A stretch of DNA of 64,000 nucleotides, taken from Rhizomys pruinosus. Lineage: Eukaryota; Chordata; Mammalia; Rodentia; Spalacidae. Shown here in pieces: positions 42,424-53,947 of this stretch. The stretch's first letter is position 1, and each line of letters opens with the position of its first letter. The notes beneath the pieces were generated by a model that saw only the letters and a program-made list of their open reading frames with translations, was not told where the DNA came from and ran no database searches. The translations under genes and the position numbers were made by a program. The stretch spans positions 1,138,480 through 1,202,479 of the forward strand of contig VZQC01013997.1 in the NCBI GenBank assembly GCA_009823505.1. The letters run 5' to 3'.

Positions 42424-42632
42424 CTTTTTATTATTTATTATTTTTATTTTATGCATATGAGTGTATTGCCTGCATGTGGATAGGTGCACCTGTGTTATGC
42501 AGTGCCCACGTAGGTCAGAAGAGAATGGTGGATTCCCCTGGAACTGGAGTTACTGATGGTTGTTAGGAATTGAACCCAGGTCCTGTACAAGAGCAGCCAA
42601 TGCTCTAACCACTGAGCAATCTCTCCAGCCCT
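42424..42632 (-). mobile_element. B2 SINE, antisense
   Basis: 11-bp flanks 'tggttga[g/c]gta' (42413-42423; 42633-42643). A ~20-bp deletion removes 'agccaccatgtgggtgctgg'. Confidence 0.92.
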
Positions 42633-42759
42633 GGTTGACGTAATTTAATGTTGAATAATTCAGGAGATGAGAAAAGTACTTTAAAGAAAATCATAATTGT
42701 ACCATGTGCAATGTAGCTAATACCACTGAACCCTTGTCCCAAGCACTCTGTATCTGTTC

Positions 42760-42910
42760 CATCATTAAATTCTCCCCAAATCCCTTAGACAGAAGTGCTA
42801 TGGCTCCCCTTTTATAGATAATAAAACAGAGGTTACAAAGTTTTGCTCCCTCAAGTTCCTGAAGTAAGTAGTGTCAGAAAAAGCTTCCACCCTAGATTGG
42901 TCTGATTCCA
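42760..42910 (-). mobile_element. MIR fragment, antisense
   Basis: 'cccttttatagataataaaacagaggttacaaagttttgctccctcaag' and 'ttggtctgattccagagctgg' match the reversed MIR core. Confidence 0.55.
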
Positions 42911-43263
42911 GAGCTGGACCTTCAATGAACTGGTCTGCATTGTAGCTTCTTCACTTCATCATGAACCTGTGGGCTTTGAGTCTGTGACCTGATGGATAAA
43001 TGGGATGCAGTACGGACTGTTCTCAGTAATTCGTTCCTAGAACAAAGCTAAGAGCCAGCGAGAAACAGAGGAGTTACCAAACCGGAAGTCGACTCACTCC
43101 TTCTTTTACCAAAGAAAACCTGTGCCCAGAGGAGGACCTTTTCCTGTCCCTTTGTCTGTTGGTGACTCTGGACTCCACCCAGCTGCTCATGTCAGGGGCC
43201 ACCTGGCAGAGTCACACTCGTTTCTCCTGAAGAAACTTCCGTGGCAGTTCAAGAATGCTCTCC
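42911..43263. other. No gene recognised
   Basis: Mixed composition. The 98-codon frame beginning 43122 is extended by the TC repeat. Confidence 0.35.
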
Positions 43264-43285
43264 TTCTGACAAGAAGTCCTGAAGT

Positions 43286-43339
<54 letters not shown>

Positions 43340-43364
43340 GACAAGAAGTCCTGAAGTCAGTCTC
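43264..43364. repeat. (TC)n between 29-bp direct repeats
   Basis: The 29-mer starting 'ttctgacaagaagtc' occurs at 43264-43292 and 43336-43364 with a pure TC run between. Confidence 0.95.
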
Positions 43365-43528
43365 ACATTCCAGCACACCACACCACAGATCTCAGCCCTG
43401 GCACTGTGCTATAAATGATGGCTCTGTTGCCTCCTGGATCTGAGCTCTATGAATCCAGCCTTCACCAAACCAACTTGCCTTCTCCATTCCCTGCTTCACA
43501 CAGAGAGGAGAGAGATAAAAAGAGAGGA
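43365..43528. other. No gene recognised
   Basis: Short single-copy spacer. Confidence 0.3.
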
Positions 43529-43743
43529 GATGGGCTAGAGAGATGGCTCAGCGATTAAGAGCACTGGCTGTTCTTACAGAGGACTGGAATTTGATTTCTA
43601 GCACCCACATGGTAGCTGATAGCCATCAGTAACTCCAGTTCCAGGGGATCGGACGCCCTCTTCTGACCTCCGAGGGCACTGCACAACACAGGTGCACCTA
43701 CCTACGTTCAGGCAATATATTCATATACATAATAAATAAATAA
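43529..43743 (+). mobile_element. B2 SINE
   Basis: 'gggctagagagatggctcagcg' head, single 'ctccagttccaggggatc' body, 'cataataaataaataag' tail. Confidence 0.92.
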
Positions 43744-43866
43744 GAGGAACAAGAGGAGAAATAGAGGATAGATGGGAGGAAAAGAAGGGAAAGAGTGAGA
43801 GAGATGGGAAGAAAGGGGGGAAAAGGAGAGGCAGATAGAGGGAGAAGGGGCGGGGGAAAGTAGGGG
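43744..43866. repeat. Polypurine tract
   Basis: Almost only G and A on the plus strand (GGAA/GAGA-rich), seeded next to the B2 tail. Confidence 0.9.
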
Positions 43867-44861
43867 CTTGGGTCAGTGTGCCACACTCAGCACCAGCCAG
43901 CACATGGTCCCACGTCACATTCCTAGAGTTTGGGACACAATTCATTGAGCGTAAATCTTAGGGGAAAACAAAACTAACTTGAGACAATTTGTCAACTTCT
44001 ATAAAGGAAATTATTGCAAAGAGGGCTTGAAAAATCCAGGAAAATTCTACATACTTACCTGAGAAAACAATCACCACGTGGGGAGGGGGTGGGGAATTCT
44101 CTTTGAAAATTAATTTTTGGTTGGCATCCAAAGAAATGAGTTTCTCCGTGACTTTCCCATGCAGACGTCATTCCACTCTGCTCTCAGTCACGCCACACTG
44201 TCCCCTCTGTCCCCTTCTCTCCCTGGTGTCTTGCTTCTGTTTCACACGCATGTATTCCCTTCTGATCCTCTGATCCCCACCCCCAGAGCCGTTCTTCCAC
44301 ACTCATCATCAGGGAAGAAAGTGTAAGACCTCTGCTACCCACCACAGGTCAGAGCCAGTACTTTCCAGGAGGATTTGTGACAATGAAGAAGGTTTCAAAC
44401 CCAAAAACGAAAATAGCAGGGGAAAATGTGAAGGGAAGAGGAAAGCCTAGAGTCTCTTGGCTGTTTGTTTAGGAAGTAGGAAGAGGAGGAGAGGGAGGAA
44501 GAAGGAATGGAGGGAGAAAGAGAAAGGGAGGGATGAAGCAAGCTTGCTGAGGAGGAGATGAGTCGTCCCAAGGGGATGGGAGAGCGAAGGCCGATGAGCT
44601 TCCCTGGCTGGCTCACCAGGGTCGTCCCAGCTATACTTCCTCACATAGAAACCACAATGTGGATATTGCCAGTGTGAGATCTGGAAAACGCGCTGCATCA
44701 AGCTCTCGCCCTCCTGCCCTCCTGCACCCCCCATACTCACCCTAAGAGGAAAACCGTGGCTCATCACCAAGATACTGCGAGAGAAAGCATGGAGAACTCG
44801 AGAGCTCCCCTTCGCCTCCTTCTTTCACTCAATCCCATCTTGACCTTTTCCAATGGTGCAT
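43867..44861. other. About 1 kb, no gene recognised
   Basis: Contains a purine-rich patch (44465-44545). Minus-strand frames of 73-107 codons overlap it without domains. Confidence 0.4.
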
Positions 44862-45088
44862 TTTAAAAAATACTTTATTTTTATTTGTATTTTGCATATA
44901 TGTGTGTATTGCCTGCATGTATGTAAGTGCACGCACATAGTGCAATGCCTGCCAGATAGAAGACATCGGATCCCCTGGAACTGGAGTTACAAACGGTTAT
45001 TAGCTGCCATGTGGGTGCTGAGATTTGAACCTGGGTCTTCTGCAAGAATAGCCAGTGCGATTAACTGCTGAGCCATCTCTCCATCAGC
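44862..45088 (-). mobile_element. B2 SINE, antisense
   Basis: Tail 'atactttatttttatttgt', diverged head 'ctgctgagccatctctccatc'. Followed by a 13-base C run (45089-45101). Confidence 0.88.
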
Positions 45089-45101
45089 CCCCCCCCCCCC
45101 C

Positions 45102-45546
45102 GCTCCAACAAAGCAACTGAGGATAGATCTCAATCCAACTTTCCAAATCCAGGGAAAATATTAAGGAATTTTAAGTACAAGACACTTACCTACAAGTATT
45201 TAGTGTGTTTCTCAAATTTTCCCTGACTATTCTAAAGTCCACAAGTACAGTAGGTAACAAACTAACTGTGCGCTGATGTTAAATATGGAGGAAGAAAGAA
45301 AGGCAAAGTTTTCACCATATACCAGCATAATGGGTTAATGTTAGAAGAGATGGAAGTTTGCCACAGAGGGCTTTGTTCTTATCTGGTTCAAAGCTATATT
45401 ATTTAATGTACAAAGATAAAAGCATAACTTCAGGGCTACCGCTTTCCCCTAGGTTCACAGCTCTACACACATCTGGAATGTAGGTGGGGACAGCTGGCCC
45501 CGTATCTGTAGGTTAGAATCAGGGGATTAAAAGATACAGATCAAGC
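45102..45546. other. No gene recognised
   Basis: Single-copy-looking, AT-rich. Confidence 0.35.
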
Positions 45547-45548
45547 CA

Positions 45549-45730
45549 GAGCCAGGTGTGCACACACCTTTAATCCCAGCACTCGGGAGGCAGAGGCAGG
45601 CAGATCTCTGTGAATTCAAGGCCAGCCTGGTCTACATAGGGAGTTCCAAGCCAGTTGGGGCTATAGGGAGACCCTGTCTGCAAACAAACAAACAAACAAA
45701 CAAACAAACAAACATACATACATACATACA
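45549..45730 (+). mobile_element. B1 SINE with CAAA/CATA tail
   Basis: Full B1. The tail evolved into (CAAA)8 then (CATA)4 (45681-45730). Confidence 0.92.
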
Positions 45731-46563
45731 GATTGATAATATCAAGGACAAGCAATAAAAAGGTGATATAACAATAAAAATACAAATAAGAATGACCCAA
45801 CGAGCTTAAAAAATGGTTCTGACATTGAACTGTTCCCAGTTTCATAAGGTTTCCAGCTGACTGGACCTCCTGCCTCTGCTCTGCCTAGTCACATTCTCCT
45901 GTTCTTCCGATCTTGCCCTTTGCTTCAGACTGTGCTGATCAGTACTTTCCTTCACTGTGGGATCTGTGTTCTGTTTTTATGGCCTTTGATTCTCATTTAC
46001 TGCTGGGTCCATCCCTCTGTCCCTGGCAGTCACTCTCTACCTCCCGAGTCCCTGCTGCCAGATGGGTTCCTGGGACAACCTTCTACAGCAACCTTCATCC
46101 TGCTCACACCTTCTACAAAATGGCAGCAATCTGTAGCTCTCACTTAGTTTCTGAGCTCTGTGCTTCTTCGTGACCCGTCCTTTGATGGCAGAAGAGCAGT
46201 CTGCTCGTGAATTCCCAGTAGCCACCAGCGAGCTAGAAGGACCCAACAGATGCTTCATCTAGTGAGAAGGAAAAGAACTCCAGTGAACTGAGAGCTCTGA
46301 CGAGGACGCGCTTGAGCTGATACCCTCTGCTTAGGAGCTGGAGGAGAGCAGGTACCCAGACACAGACAGGTATAGGCTGCAAAGAGATGCCACTGCTCCC
46401 TAACCTCTGTACCAGAAGTGCTGGGGAAGAAGCAGAATCCTGTGGTCTACCTGAGGTGGGACACATTCACTCTTCTGCAAGGAGCATATTTGGGGGAGAT
46501 TCTGATTATGCTTAGTCAGCTTATTATTGGAGCAAAGTTGGTCCATGACAGGCTTCCAAAGCA
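45731..46563. other. No gene recognised
   Basis: Overlapping 70-90 codon frames near 45913-46260 on both strands carry no domain. Mixed GC. Confidence 0.35.
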
Positions 46564-46695
46564 ATGCTGGGCATGTTGGCTCACACCTGTGATCCCAGCA
46601 CTTGAGAGGCTGAGACAGAAGGACTGCTGTGAATCTAAGGGCAGCCTGAGCTACACGGATGATTTCCAGGTTAGCCAGAGATAGATAGCAAGAAC
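46564..46695 (+). mobile_element. Old B1-type SINE
   Basis: 'gctgggcatgttggctcacacctgtgatcccagcacttgagaggctgag' with a poor second arm. Confidence 0.7.
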
Positions 46696-47384
46696 CACCA
46701 ATGATGATGGTGGGGGGCAGCACCCAGCATCTGCCTGAGCCACAAGAGGGACTCCCCTGCCAAAGGCACTGCTGGATCAGTTCCATGGCTGTCAATCAAG
46801 GAAATTTACTTTGATGGACACAAATAGGCATTTTTGACAATCACAGTTATTTACACATGCAGATGCCTTGTGAAATGCAGTGCTCCAACCAGATGTGATT
46901 TCACACTGCCTATTTCTATAATGAGTGTTCAAAAGGAGTGAGTCCATAAACCTTCCAGTAGAGCCTATAATAGCTTTTAATAACAGAGAGGCTTCTTTAA
47001 TTACTTGAATTAAAATCAAAATTGGGGAGTAAAAAGTCGAGCTTCGTCCTCCACTAGGTCAACAGTGAACCTGCAAAGGACGACCCTGCTTTCTTTTAGT
47101 TTACAAAACACGACAAGAGCTCCCAGCCCCAAAGCAAGAACTTGAGAAAACATACGGACTCATTTTCCTTCATGAAGACATATGCTTGTAACACAAGGAA
47201 ACTGGCTTGCTTTTCTGATGATAAAGGGAAGCCCTATGACAACATAATTCACTTTACCCTTGAGATAGTGAGCCTTCCTCTTCGGAGCTTAAGCAAGCAG
47301 GAATAAATACTTGAATTGTTTCTGGTTTTGTGTTTTGCATGTTTCTAACTCAGCCCAAAACATTATATATATATATATTAACAC
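46696..47384. other. Repeat-free AT-rich stretch
   Basis: No repeat signature. 46990-47020 carries 'ttaattacttgaattaaaatc', a cluster of homeodomain-type cores. No gene. Confidence 0.4.
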
Positions 47385-47600
47385 ATTATTATTTTATTAT
47401 GTATGCCATATTTGCTGCATTATAAGTGCACCCATGTTCATGCAATACCCATGGAGGTGAGAAGAGGGCTAGATCCCTGGAAACGCGATGTTACTGACAG
47501 TTATTAGCTGCCCATGTGTGGTGCTCCGACAATCAGAGACCCACGTCCTCTGCAAGAGGCATTTCAGTGTTCTAACCCTGAGACCATCTACTACCTGCAC
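47385..47600 (-). mobile_element. B2 SINE, antisense, heavily damaged
   Basis: 'gtgcacccatgttcatgcaatacccatggaggtgagaagaggg' and 'gtcctctgcaagaggcatt' survive. Many indels. Confidence 0.75.
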
Positions 47601-47609
47601 ATGTTTTTT

Positions 47610-48655
47610 TTTTATTTATTTTTTATTTTTTTCCTTTATTTGTTTTTTTAGGGATTTCTACAATATAAGAGACACAGTGTTTTCAGATAAAATTGACGTT
47701 GCTCGTTTGCATATCAATTAGGCAATTGGCTGGCTAGTATCCACAGATCGGGTACCATTCATCTTTGTCTTTTCTGAGGACATGTAATTATCATCAGCAT
47801 ATATCTTTAGTCATCACAACTTTATTGCCCAAAGTTCCATTGATATATCTTTCTTTACACTGCCTAAGAACTCCATGTTGTGTAGAGTAACACCATTTTC
47901 TCTATACACTGTCAGTTGGCGGGCATTCTGGCTGGTTCCAGTCCTTGCTATTTGAAGGAGAGCTGCACTAAACTGGCTGTGCATTGTTAACTCTGCAGTA
48001 AGATGGAGTCTTTGAGGGTACATGCCCAGGAGTGGTTGGCTGGGTCAGGTGGCAAGTTCATTCCAAGTCTTCCAAGTGTTCCCACACTGCTTTCCATATG
48101 GCTGTACCAGTTTACATTCCCACCAGCAGTGAGAATTGAGTGTTTCTCTTTCCCCACAGACTCTCCAGGCACTGTATCAATTTGGTTTTCTTGATCCTAG
48201 CCAGTCTTATTGAGTAAGATGATATCTTAAAGTGGTTTTGATTTGCATTTTCTTAATGATTAATGATGTTGAACACTTCTTAAGGTGTTTCTCAGCCATC
48301 TCTAATTCCTCACTTGTGAAGTCTCTGTTCAGTTCTTTGCTCCATCTATTGAGTGGGTCATTTGTTTTCTTTCTCTTTTGTTCTTTGAGTAGTTTATATA
48401 TTCTGGAAATCAATGTTTTGTCAGATGTATCTGTGGTGAAGGTTTCTCTTCACTTCCTTGATTGTTTCTTTTGATGTACAGAAGCTTTTGCGTTTAATGA
48501 GGTCCCATTTGTCAATTGTCGACCTTAATTCTTGCGCAGCTGCTGTCTGATTTAGGAAGTCTTTTCTTATGCCTATGTCTTGTAGTCTGCTGCCAATTTT
48601 TTCTTCTATCGCCTTCAGAGTTTGGGGTTTCATGTTGTATTTTAAAAGCTGTTTA
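47610..48655 (-). mobile_element. 5'-truncated LINE-1, antisense
   Basis: T-rich start (47610-47650) marks the L1 3' tail. The body runs through 3' UTR and ORF2 end to an abrupt 5' truncation at about 48655. Older than the 15.5-kb copy by number of differences. Confidence 0.85.
47815..48645 (-). pseudogene. L1 ORF2 C-terminal remnant, antisense
   Basis: About the last 270 residues of ORF2 in pieces. 'MKPQTLKAIEEKIGSRLQDIGIRKDF' and 'EVKRNLHHRY' come from 48421-48633, 'NDPLNRWSKELNRDFTSEE' from 48207-48413, and '[13 protein letters not shown]' near 48060. Several frame changes and stops break it, and residues after the 'CPS' region are badly eroded. It lacks the endonuclease and reverse transcriptase domains and is non-functional. 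Confidence 0.85.
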
Positions 48656-48831
48656 ATTTAATTATTTGCCATCATAGGTACCTGGAAATAGTTGCTTGAA
48701 CTAAAGCCAAACTCAGCTGTGTATGGAGTCATTTTCTTCACCACTAGATTTTTACACATATGTTATATCTTTCCAGATGTGTTTTTATAAAGCAGACATT
48801 TCTACTCTCCCGAGTGTTTTCTAAGGATTGA

Positions 48832-49030
48832 TTTTTATTTTATTTATTTCATTTTTTTGATTGATTTTTATTTTCATTATGTGTGTCCTCAAATGTCTGC
48901 TGATATCCTCGGAGGCCAGAAGAGGGCGTCAGATCAATTGCGTGCTACCTGACGTGTACTTGAACATGAACTTGGGCCATGACAAGAGCAGCAAGCACTC
49001 TTAACTGCTGAGCCATCTCTCTGGCCCCAA
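48832..49030 (-). mobile_element. B2/B3 SINE, antisense, old
   Basis: T-rich tail (48832-48885), 'ggaggccagaagagggcgtcagatc' and 'aactgctgagccatctctctggcccc'. The middle is diverged. Confidence 0.8.
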
Positions 49031-49708
49031 GATGAGTATTTCTAACAATCTACCGTGGAGACCTGTTCCTACAATGCTCATGGATAGCAGTGTGCTGACT
49101 GAATCTCTGCCTTCTTCTGCAGCATCTTCTCACAGAACATATTCTTCCCGTAGCCCCTTCTTACACATATAGATCACCTTAACTTGAAAGCATGCTCTCT
49201 CTACTGGCTTCTAGACATAATTAATTACTCAATTAGAAAAAAAAATGTCAATAGCATCACAGATTTTTGCAACCAGATCTTGAGATATTAATCACGCTCT
49301 GTTTGGTATTCCTGTTTTTTAAACTCTGACTTACACAGAGTTCATCTTTCTATCACCCACACACCTCACTGCTCCCGGTGTATTGGCTGCCAAAGCATTT
49401 GTTGAGTGGCTGGCCAAATAAATGAATCATGGCTGCCTGCAGCCCCTCTCACCCTCAGTAGAGGGAAATAGAATGTTTCTAACCATTGCCTTTCCCTGAC
49501 AAAACGAAGACCTAGATTCTCGTAGAAGTACTTTGGGTTGAGGATGACTCACCAAGCTATGTCTCTATCAACTTTGTTCTTTCAAACCACAAATCGAAAA
49601 GAGAAAAGCAATGAGTGCCTGAGATTTCCAAGAAGCCTTTTGTCATTCTTACAAGGAATGCAAACTTTCCAGAGATTTAGATTTGAAAATTTGGAGAGGG
49701 CTGTTTGT

Positions 49709-49712
<4 letters not shown>
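49031..49712. other. Repeat-free stretch, no gene recognised
   Basis: AT-rich with 'ataattaattactcaattag' at 49216-49235. The 104-codon frame 49538-49852 depends on the CA repeat. Confidence 0.4.

Positions 49713-49761
<49 letters not shown>
49713..49761. repeat. (CA)24 microsatellite
   Basis: Pure dinucleotide run. Confidence 0.98.
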
Positions 49762-49869
49762 CCCCATTTGGCTATATCTGAAGATATTTGGGGTACCTGT
49801 TTATCTAATAGTGGTCCCCTGGAGTTTTGACATTGGTCTACTTCACTCCTAATGGTCGAAACTACGTAG

Positions 49870-49940
49870 ACAGAGGTCTACCTGCCTCTGCCTCACCAAT
49901 GCTGACATTAAAGGTGTGCACCATCACACCTGGCCTGCTA
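49870..49940 (-). mobile_element. B1 fragment, antisense
   Basis: Only the reversed B1 5' half remains ('ctacctgcctctgcctcacc..ttaaaggtgtgcaccatcacacctggc'). Confidence 0.75.
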
Positions 49941-50378
49941 TAGTTTTGACTTCCAACTATACACTTATACCTTTCCAATCACTGTCTAGAACCTCAGCTT
50001 TACCCTAAGCTCCTCATTTCCCTGTCTGCCTGACATTGAGACTTGGACATTTCTTACTTCCCTACATTCAAAAGAAAACTCATCTCCCTGTTCTCTCACA
50101 GCAGAGTGAAAGATCGACCACAGAAGTCGCTGGCTACGTTTCTTCTGTCAGCTGTTAGCCTTCCCCTCTACCTAGTCACACAAGAAGAAAAACCTGGGCT
50201 TTGTTCCACACCTGGGGTCAGGAAACTACAGCCTGTGGTTGTTTTGATATGTGTTTTCCTGGAACGCAGCAACACTACTCGTTTGTCTGTCACTTCTGCT
50301 CACACCTGTCAGTGTTTAATGCAACAGCATGACCGGGTCCTGGAGCCCGTGGAGCCACAAATATATCTTATATGGCTC

Positions 50379-50380
<2 letters not shown>
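49941..50380. other. No gene recognised
   Basis: The 129-codon frame at 50043-50432 runs into the CA repeat and shows no domain. Confidence 0.35.

Positions 50381-50425
<45 letters not shown>
50381..50425. repeat. (CA)22 microsatellite
   Basis: Pure dinucleotide run. Confidence 0.98.
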
Positions 50426-50428
<3 letters not shown>

Positions 50429-50567
50429 CTAATTAGTTTTCTCCTCTGAATAGCTCTGAGTTTACCCTATGATGTCTCTCACCTTGACTGCTAACAGTCT
50501 ACCAACTTCACCCCTCTCCTGACTGAGAATGACATACTTAACGCATTCATATGATGGCTATACTATT

Positions 50568-50768
50568 AAGACAATTCTCACTTATTGTTAAAAAAAATAA
50601 AAACAAAACAAAACAAAAAAACGGAGAAAGATGCAGAAAAGTTACGGCAGAATGCATGATCTGAGATGGGTATGGGTGGGGTGGGGGGAAGGGAAGGGGA
50701 AATATGCCTGAATTGGAAAATGATGTATGAAATACACAAAGCATCAATTTAAAAAAAAAGACAATTCT
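50568..50768 (+). mobile_element. L1-type 3' tail insertion with target duplication
   Basis: 179-bp insert (50579-50757) between exact 11-bp 'aagacaattct' repeats (50568-50578; 50758-50768). G-rich tract 50668-50698 and 'aagcatcaatt' end. Confidence 0.92.
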
Positions 50769-51659
50769 GCCTGTGCCTCTACCATTTCTGTCTGTCTTCT
50801 GAGCAAAGACACTAGCATGGAAGCTTTTGTTCCCAACCATCTTTCCAAGGATATCTGTGAGGCAAGCATCCTGGAAGACACAGTGTCTCCCTTCATGACA
50901 ACAAGCAGATGGTCGCTTTCAAGGATAATAAAGATAATATCTTTTCTTTCTTTGGAGCAAAGTTTCAGCAGGCTTGGCTGCACCCCTTCTAACATGTTGT
51001 TGAATGCTAAGCTCAGGGTATCTTCACTGTGCTGTAACCACTGTGGGCCTACCTCTGAGTGAGCCGACCTTCCTCTAGTCCCAATGGGACTCAGAAAACA
51101 AGATGTATGTGAACTTGAAGCTCAAATCACTTGCCGTGTCATGAAAAGTGAAGTCTCTTGTCCTGGTCCAGGAGTCTTGTTTCTTCTATGAGTGTCAATG
51201 AAGTTCTTGGCCTAACTAAACATTTAGCCAGCAAGCCAAACTCTCAGATCCTTCATGATTCCTGGTATCTGCTTCCTTATTTCTTTCCACTCCTTATAGA
51301 CTCAAACCCTGATCTGAGGCTCTTGGGGGCCTCAGTATACATTCCCTCTAGCTATGATTCTGCTGTTCCCTTTACAGTGCTCACTAATGGGTCCTAGCTA
51401 GCCACATAGCTCTCCAAATAACACATCCTATATGTTTCTGCCCAAGTCATATCCCTGTCTTCCGAACCACACATCTCCAGTTCCTCTTCCCCACCCATCT
51501 TCCTTGGTCTGTAGCCTGCTTTCACACTTTAAGCACATGGCAAGCCCTGTGTCCTTCTACAGCCTCCATTCAAGGCTGACCCCAGTACGCTTCCTCTAGG
51601 TTCATAGCGCCCCTGGGAATGACTTGGTGATAGCCCTTGCCATAATTTTCAGAGTGCCT
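50769..51659. other. Repeat-free stretch, no gene recognised
   Basis: About 0.9 kb without SINE or L1 marks. Frames of 79-111 codons (50727-51062, 51158-51397) lack domains. Confidence 0.4.
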
Positions 51660-51780
51660 CTCCCCCGTCAGACACTGGGCCTCTTGAGAGAAGAAATATA
51701 TCTTCTTCACCTTGAAACCCCAAGCACCTGACCATGCTCAGGAATTGTTCACCAATTTGAACTGAAATCACTGATGTACT
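51660..51780 (+). mobile_element. L2-like LINE fragment
   Basis: 'agacactgggcctcttgagagaagaaatat..ttgaaaccccaagcacctgaccatgctcagg' follows the L2 3' end. Weak. Confidence 0.4.
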
Positions 51781-52606
51781 GAGCTCTAATGGGTTTCATT
51801 GTCACTTGAGAGAAATGAATAAAATAAATTTTCACTTATATCGTTACACTGAGAAAATTGCTTTCCCGCTTTCCTCCTAAATATTATTTTTCCTTTAAAA
51901 ATATGATTCACTGCAACTCAAATAAGACTCAAGACCTTCTAAAGGAACCAAGAATTTAATAAAATGTTCTAGAAAGGTTTTTCCATTTCTCAAAATCTAG
52001 TCGTATTTTCCAAGCCATATTGGAACTGTCAAATGATGCCTCTTCTTAGTAACTGAAAAGAAAGATGGCCCAATACCCCAACTTTTCCTCAGGAGTTGCG
52101 GCTACTTGGGGCTCCTCACCTAGCGTGTCTCAGTCTGTCTTCCCACCTCATCTCATACCTGAGGTCCCTTCCGGCCTTCCAGACCACATAGTGCCTCTCC
52201 TCTTCCCCACCCATCTTCCTCTGCTTTCAATCCTGCCATACTTTAATCTTCAGAAATGTGCTGAATCATGCAAAAGATTACATAGGGGGTGTGCTCAGGC
52301 CTGCTCTAGCCAGAAGACTCTCACTCCTGGAGAGAGCCCCAGCCAGGGTGACAGACCACCAACTCTGTGTGTGGAGAATCTTTCCCAGTCTTTGGGACAA
52401 GGTGTCCTAAGTTGTAGGTCAGGGAAGATAGCATCATTAGATGTTTCAGGGCTGTTTTATATGAGATGAAGTTCATGCTTGGGAAACAACACAGAGAGCT
52501 CTGTATCTTCTGTTACCTCCCAGATCCATTCCCCTCCCCCCACCCCAAATTTCATTGATACCAGATCCATTTTTGGAGAAGGAAGAAGAAAGTAAAAAAA
52601 AAAAAA
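51781..52606. other. No gene recognised
   Basis: The plus-strand frame 52065-52469 (134 codons, starting MAQYPNF) is the longest here not made of repeats, but has no domain, no Kozak strength and no exon context. Confidence 0.35.
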
Positions 52607-52718
52607 AAAGTCCAGGCCTGTTAGTACATGCCTATAATCCTAGCACACAGGAAGCTGAGGCAGGAGGATCACTGTGACTTCAAAGCCAGCTAGGGCTATA
52701 GAATGAGATCCTGTATTT
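52607..52718 (+). mobile_element. Old B1-type SINE
   Basis: 'gttagtacatgcctataatcctagcacacaggaagctgaggcaggagg', with a poly-A before it (52594-52609). Confidence 0.65.
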
Positions 52719-52721
52719 TTA

Positions 52722-52831
52722 AAGGAAGGAAGGGAGGGAGGAAAGGAGGAGGGGAGGGAGGGAGGGAAAGGAGGAAGAAGGGGAGGAAGGAAATGAGGGA
52801 GGGAAGGGGAAGGGGGAGGGAGGGAAAGAGG
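52722..52831. repeat. (GGAA)n/(GGGA)n polypurine tract
   Basis: All-purine on the plus strand except few bases. Confidence 0.95.
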
Positions 52832-53580
52832 TTATAAAGAAAAGAGATGGTTGCTTGGCATTTCTTAAAGGCTTGTGTTCACTCTCGCTCATGTAAATAA
52901 AAACAATTCTAGGTGGCATGGCTAAGAAAGCACAGATCAGAAGGTGTGGATATGGCCAGGCTCTGCAAATGCCATCTCAAGCTGCAGTGAACCCACAAAC
53001 AACTCAGTAGGTAGAACCAGCACCATGCCAGGCATTCCACTTGAAGGATGTAATGTCTCATGTTACTTGGCTGAAAAATCCCTTCCTGAATACTCCACTA
53101 GGTATAGTGTTTATATACACACTGATGAAGAACTGTCCTGTAGTTTTCCATTAGCTTTTAAGCTAACAGTCTCCGTGAAGTCAAATTAAGAAGTTTAATT
53201 TGACAATTCAACTAATCCTGCCAGTGCTGTCACCAAAAATATTAGCGTTTTAAGAAATACATGGTGACAGAAAAGGAAAACATTCTGCTTTTACTTCGAG
53301 CTACATCATGAAGCCAAAAATGTCTCCTCCCTAGTTTAAACACAGAGCAGAGACTAAATGCAAACCTATGTTACATCAGGGCAAAAAGTTCACTAAAGTT
53401 GGTTCCTCCTTCTTTTAACTTTTCCTGTACTGCTGGGGAAATGTGTAATGTATCAAGCTACATAACCCATCAACATGGTAATAGATTAAACATTATAAAA
53501 ACATTATATATAAATATATTTAAACTTCCTATGAATGGGGGTGGTTACAGATTTTGAAACACCTCACAGAAACATTCTGA
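52832..53580. other. Repeat-free stretch with a 10-bp inverted repeat
   Basis: 'gtcaaattaa' (53180-53189) and its complement (53195-53204) with a 5-base loop. No gene. Confidence 0.45.
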
Positions 53581-53947
53581 TATAAAAACAAAGTACTGCC
53601 AGATGGTGGTGTATGCCTTTGATCCCAATACTTGGGAGGTAGAGGTAACCAGATCTTTAAGAGATGGAGGCCAGCCTGGTCTACACAGTGAGTTCCAGAC
53701 CACCTAAGAGCACCGACTGCTCTTACAGAGGACCCGGGTTTGATCCCCAGCACCCACATGGTGGCTGAGAACCATCTGTAACTCCAATTCCAGGAGAACT
53801 CAAGTTCCAGGGGAATCCAACACCCTCTTCTGACCTCCATGGCATTGCACAACACGGGTGCACAGACCTACATGCAGACAGTACATTCATACACATACAG
53901 AAATAAATAAATAAAATATAAAAAAATTATAAAAACACACACACACC
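53581..53947 (+). mobile_element. Chimeric B1-B2 SINE with target duplication
   Basis: B1 (to about 53702, 3' end missing) joins directly to a B2 lacking its head ('taagagcaccgactgc'). The whole unit lies between exact 'tataaaaaca' repeats (53581-53590; 53938-53947). The B2 part has the duplicated-segment signature. Confidence 0.88.

Noticed and set aside
52065..52469. A 134-codon frame outside repeats (MAQYPNF start)
   Set aside because: No recognisable family, no exon context and low-complexity Ser/Pro composition. Kept only as a note in the spacer entry.
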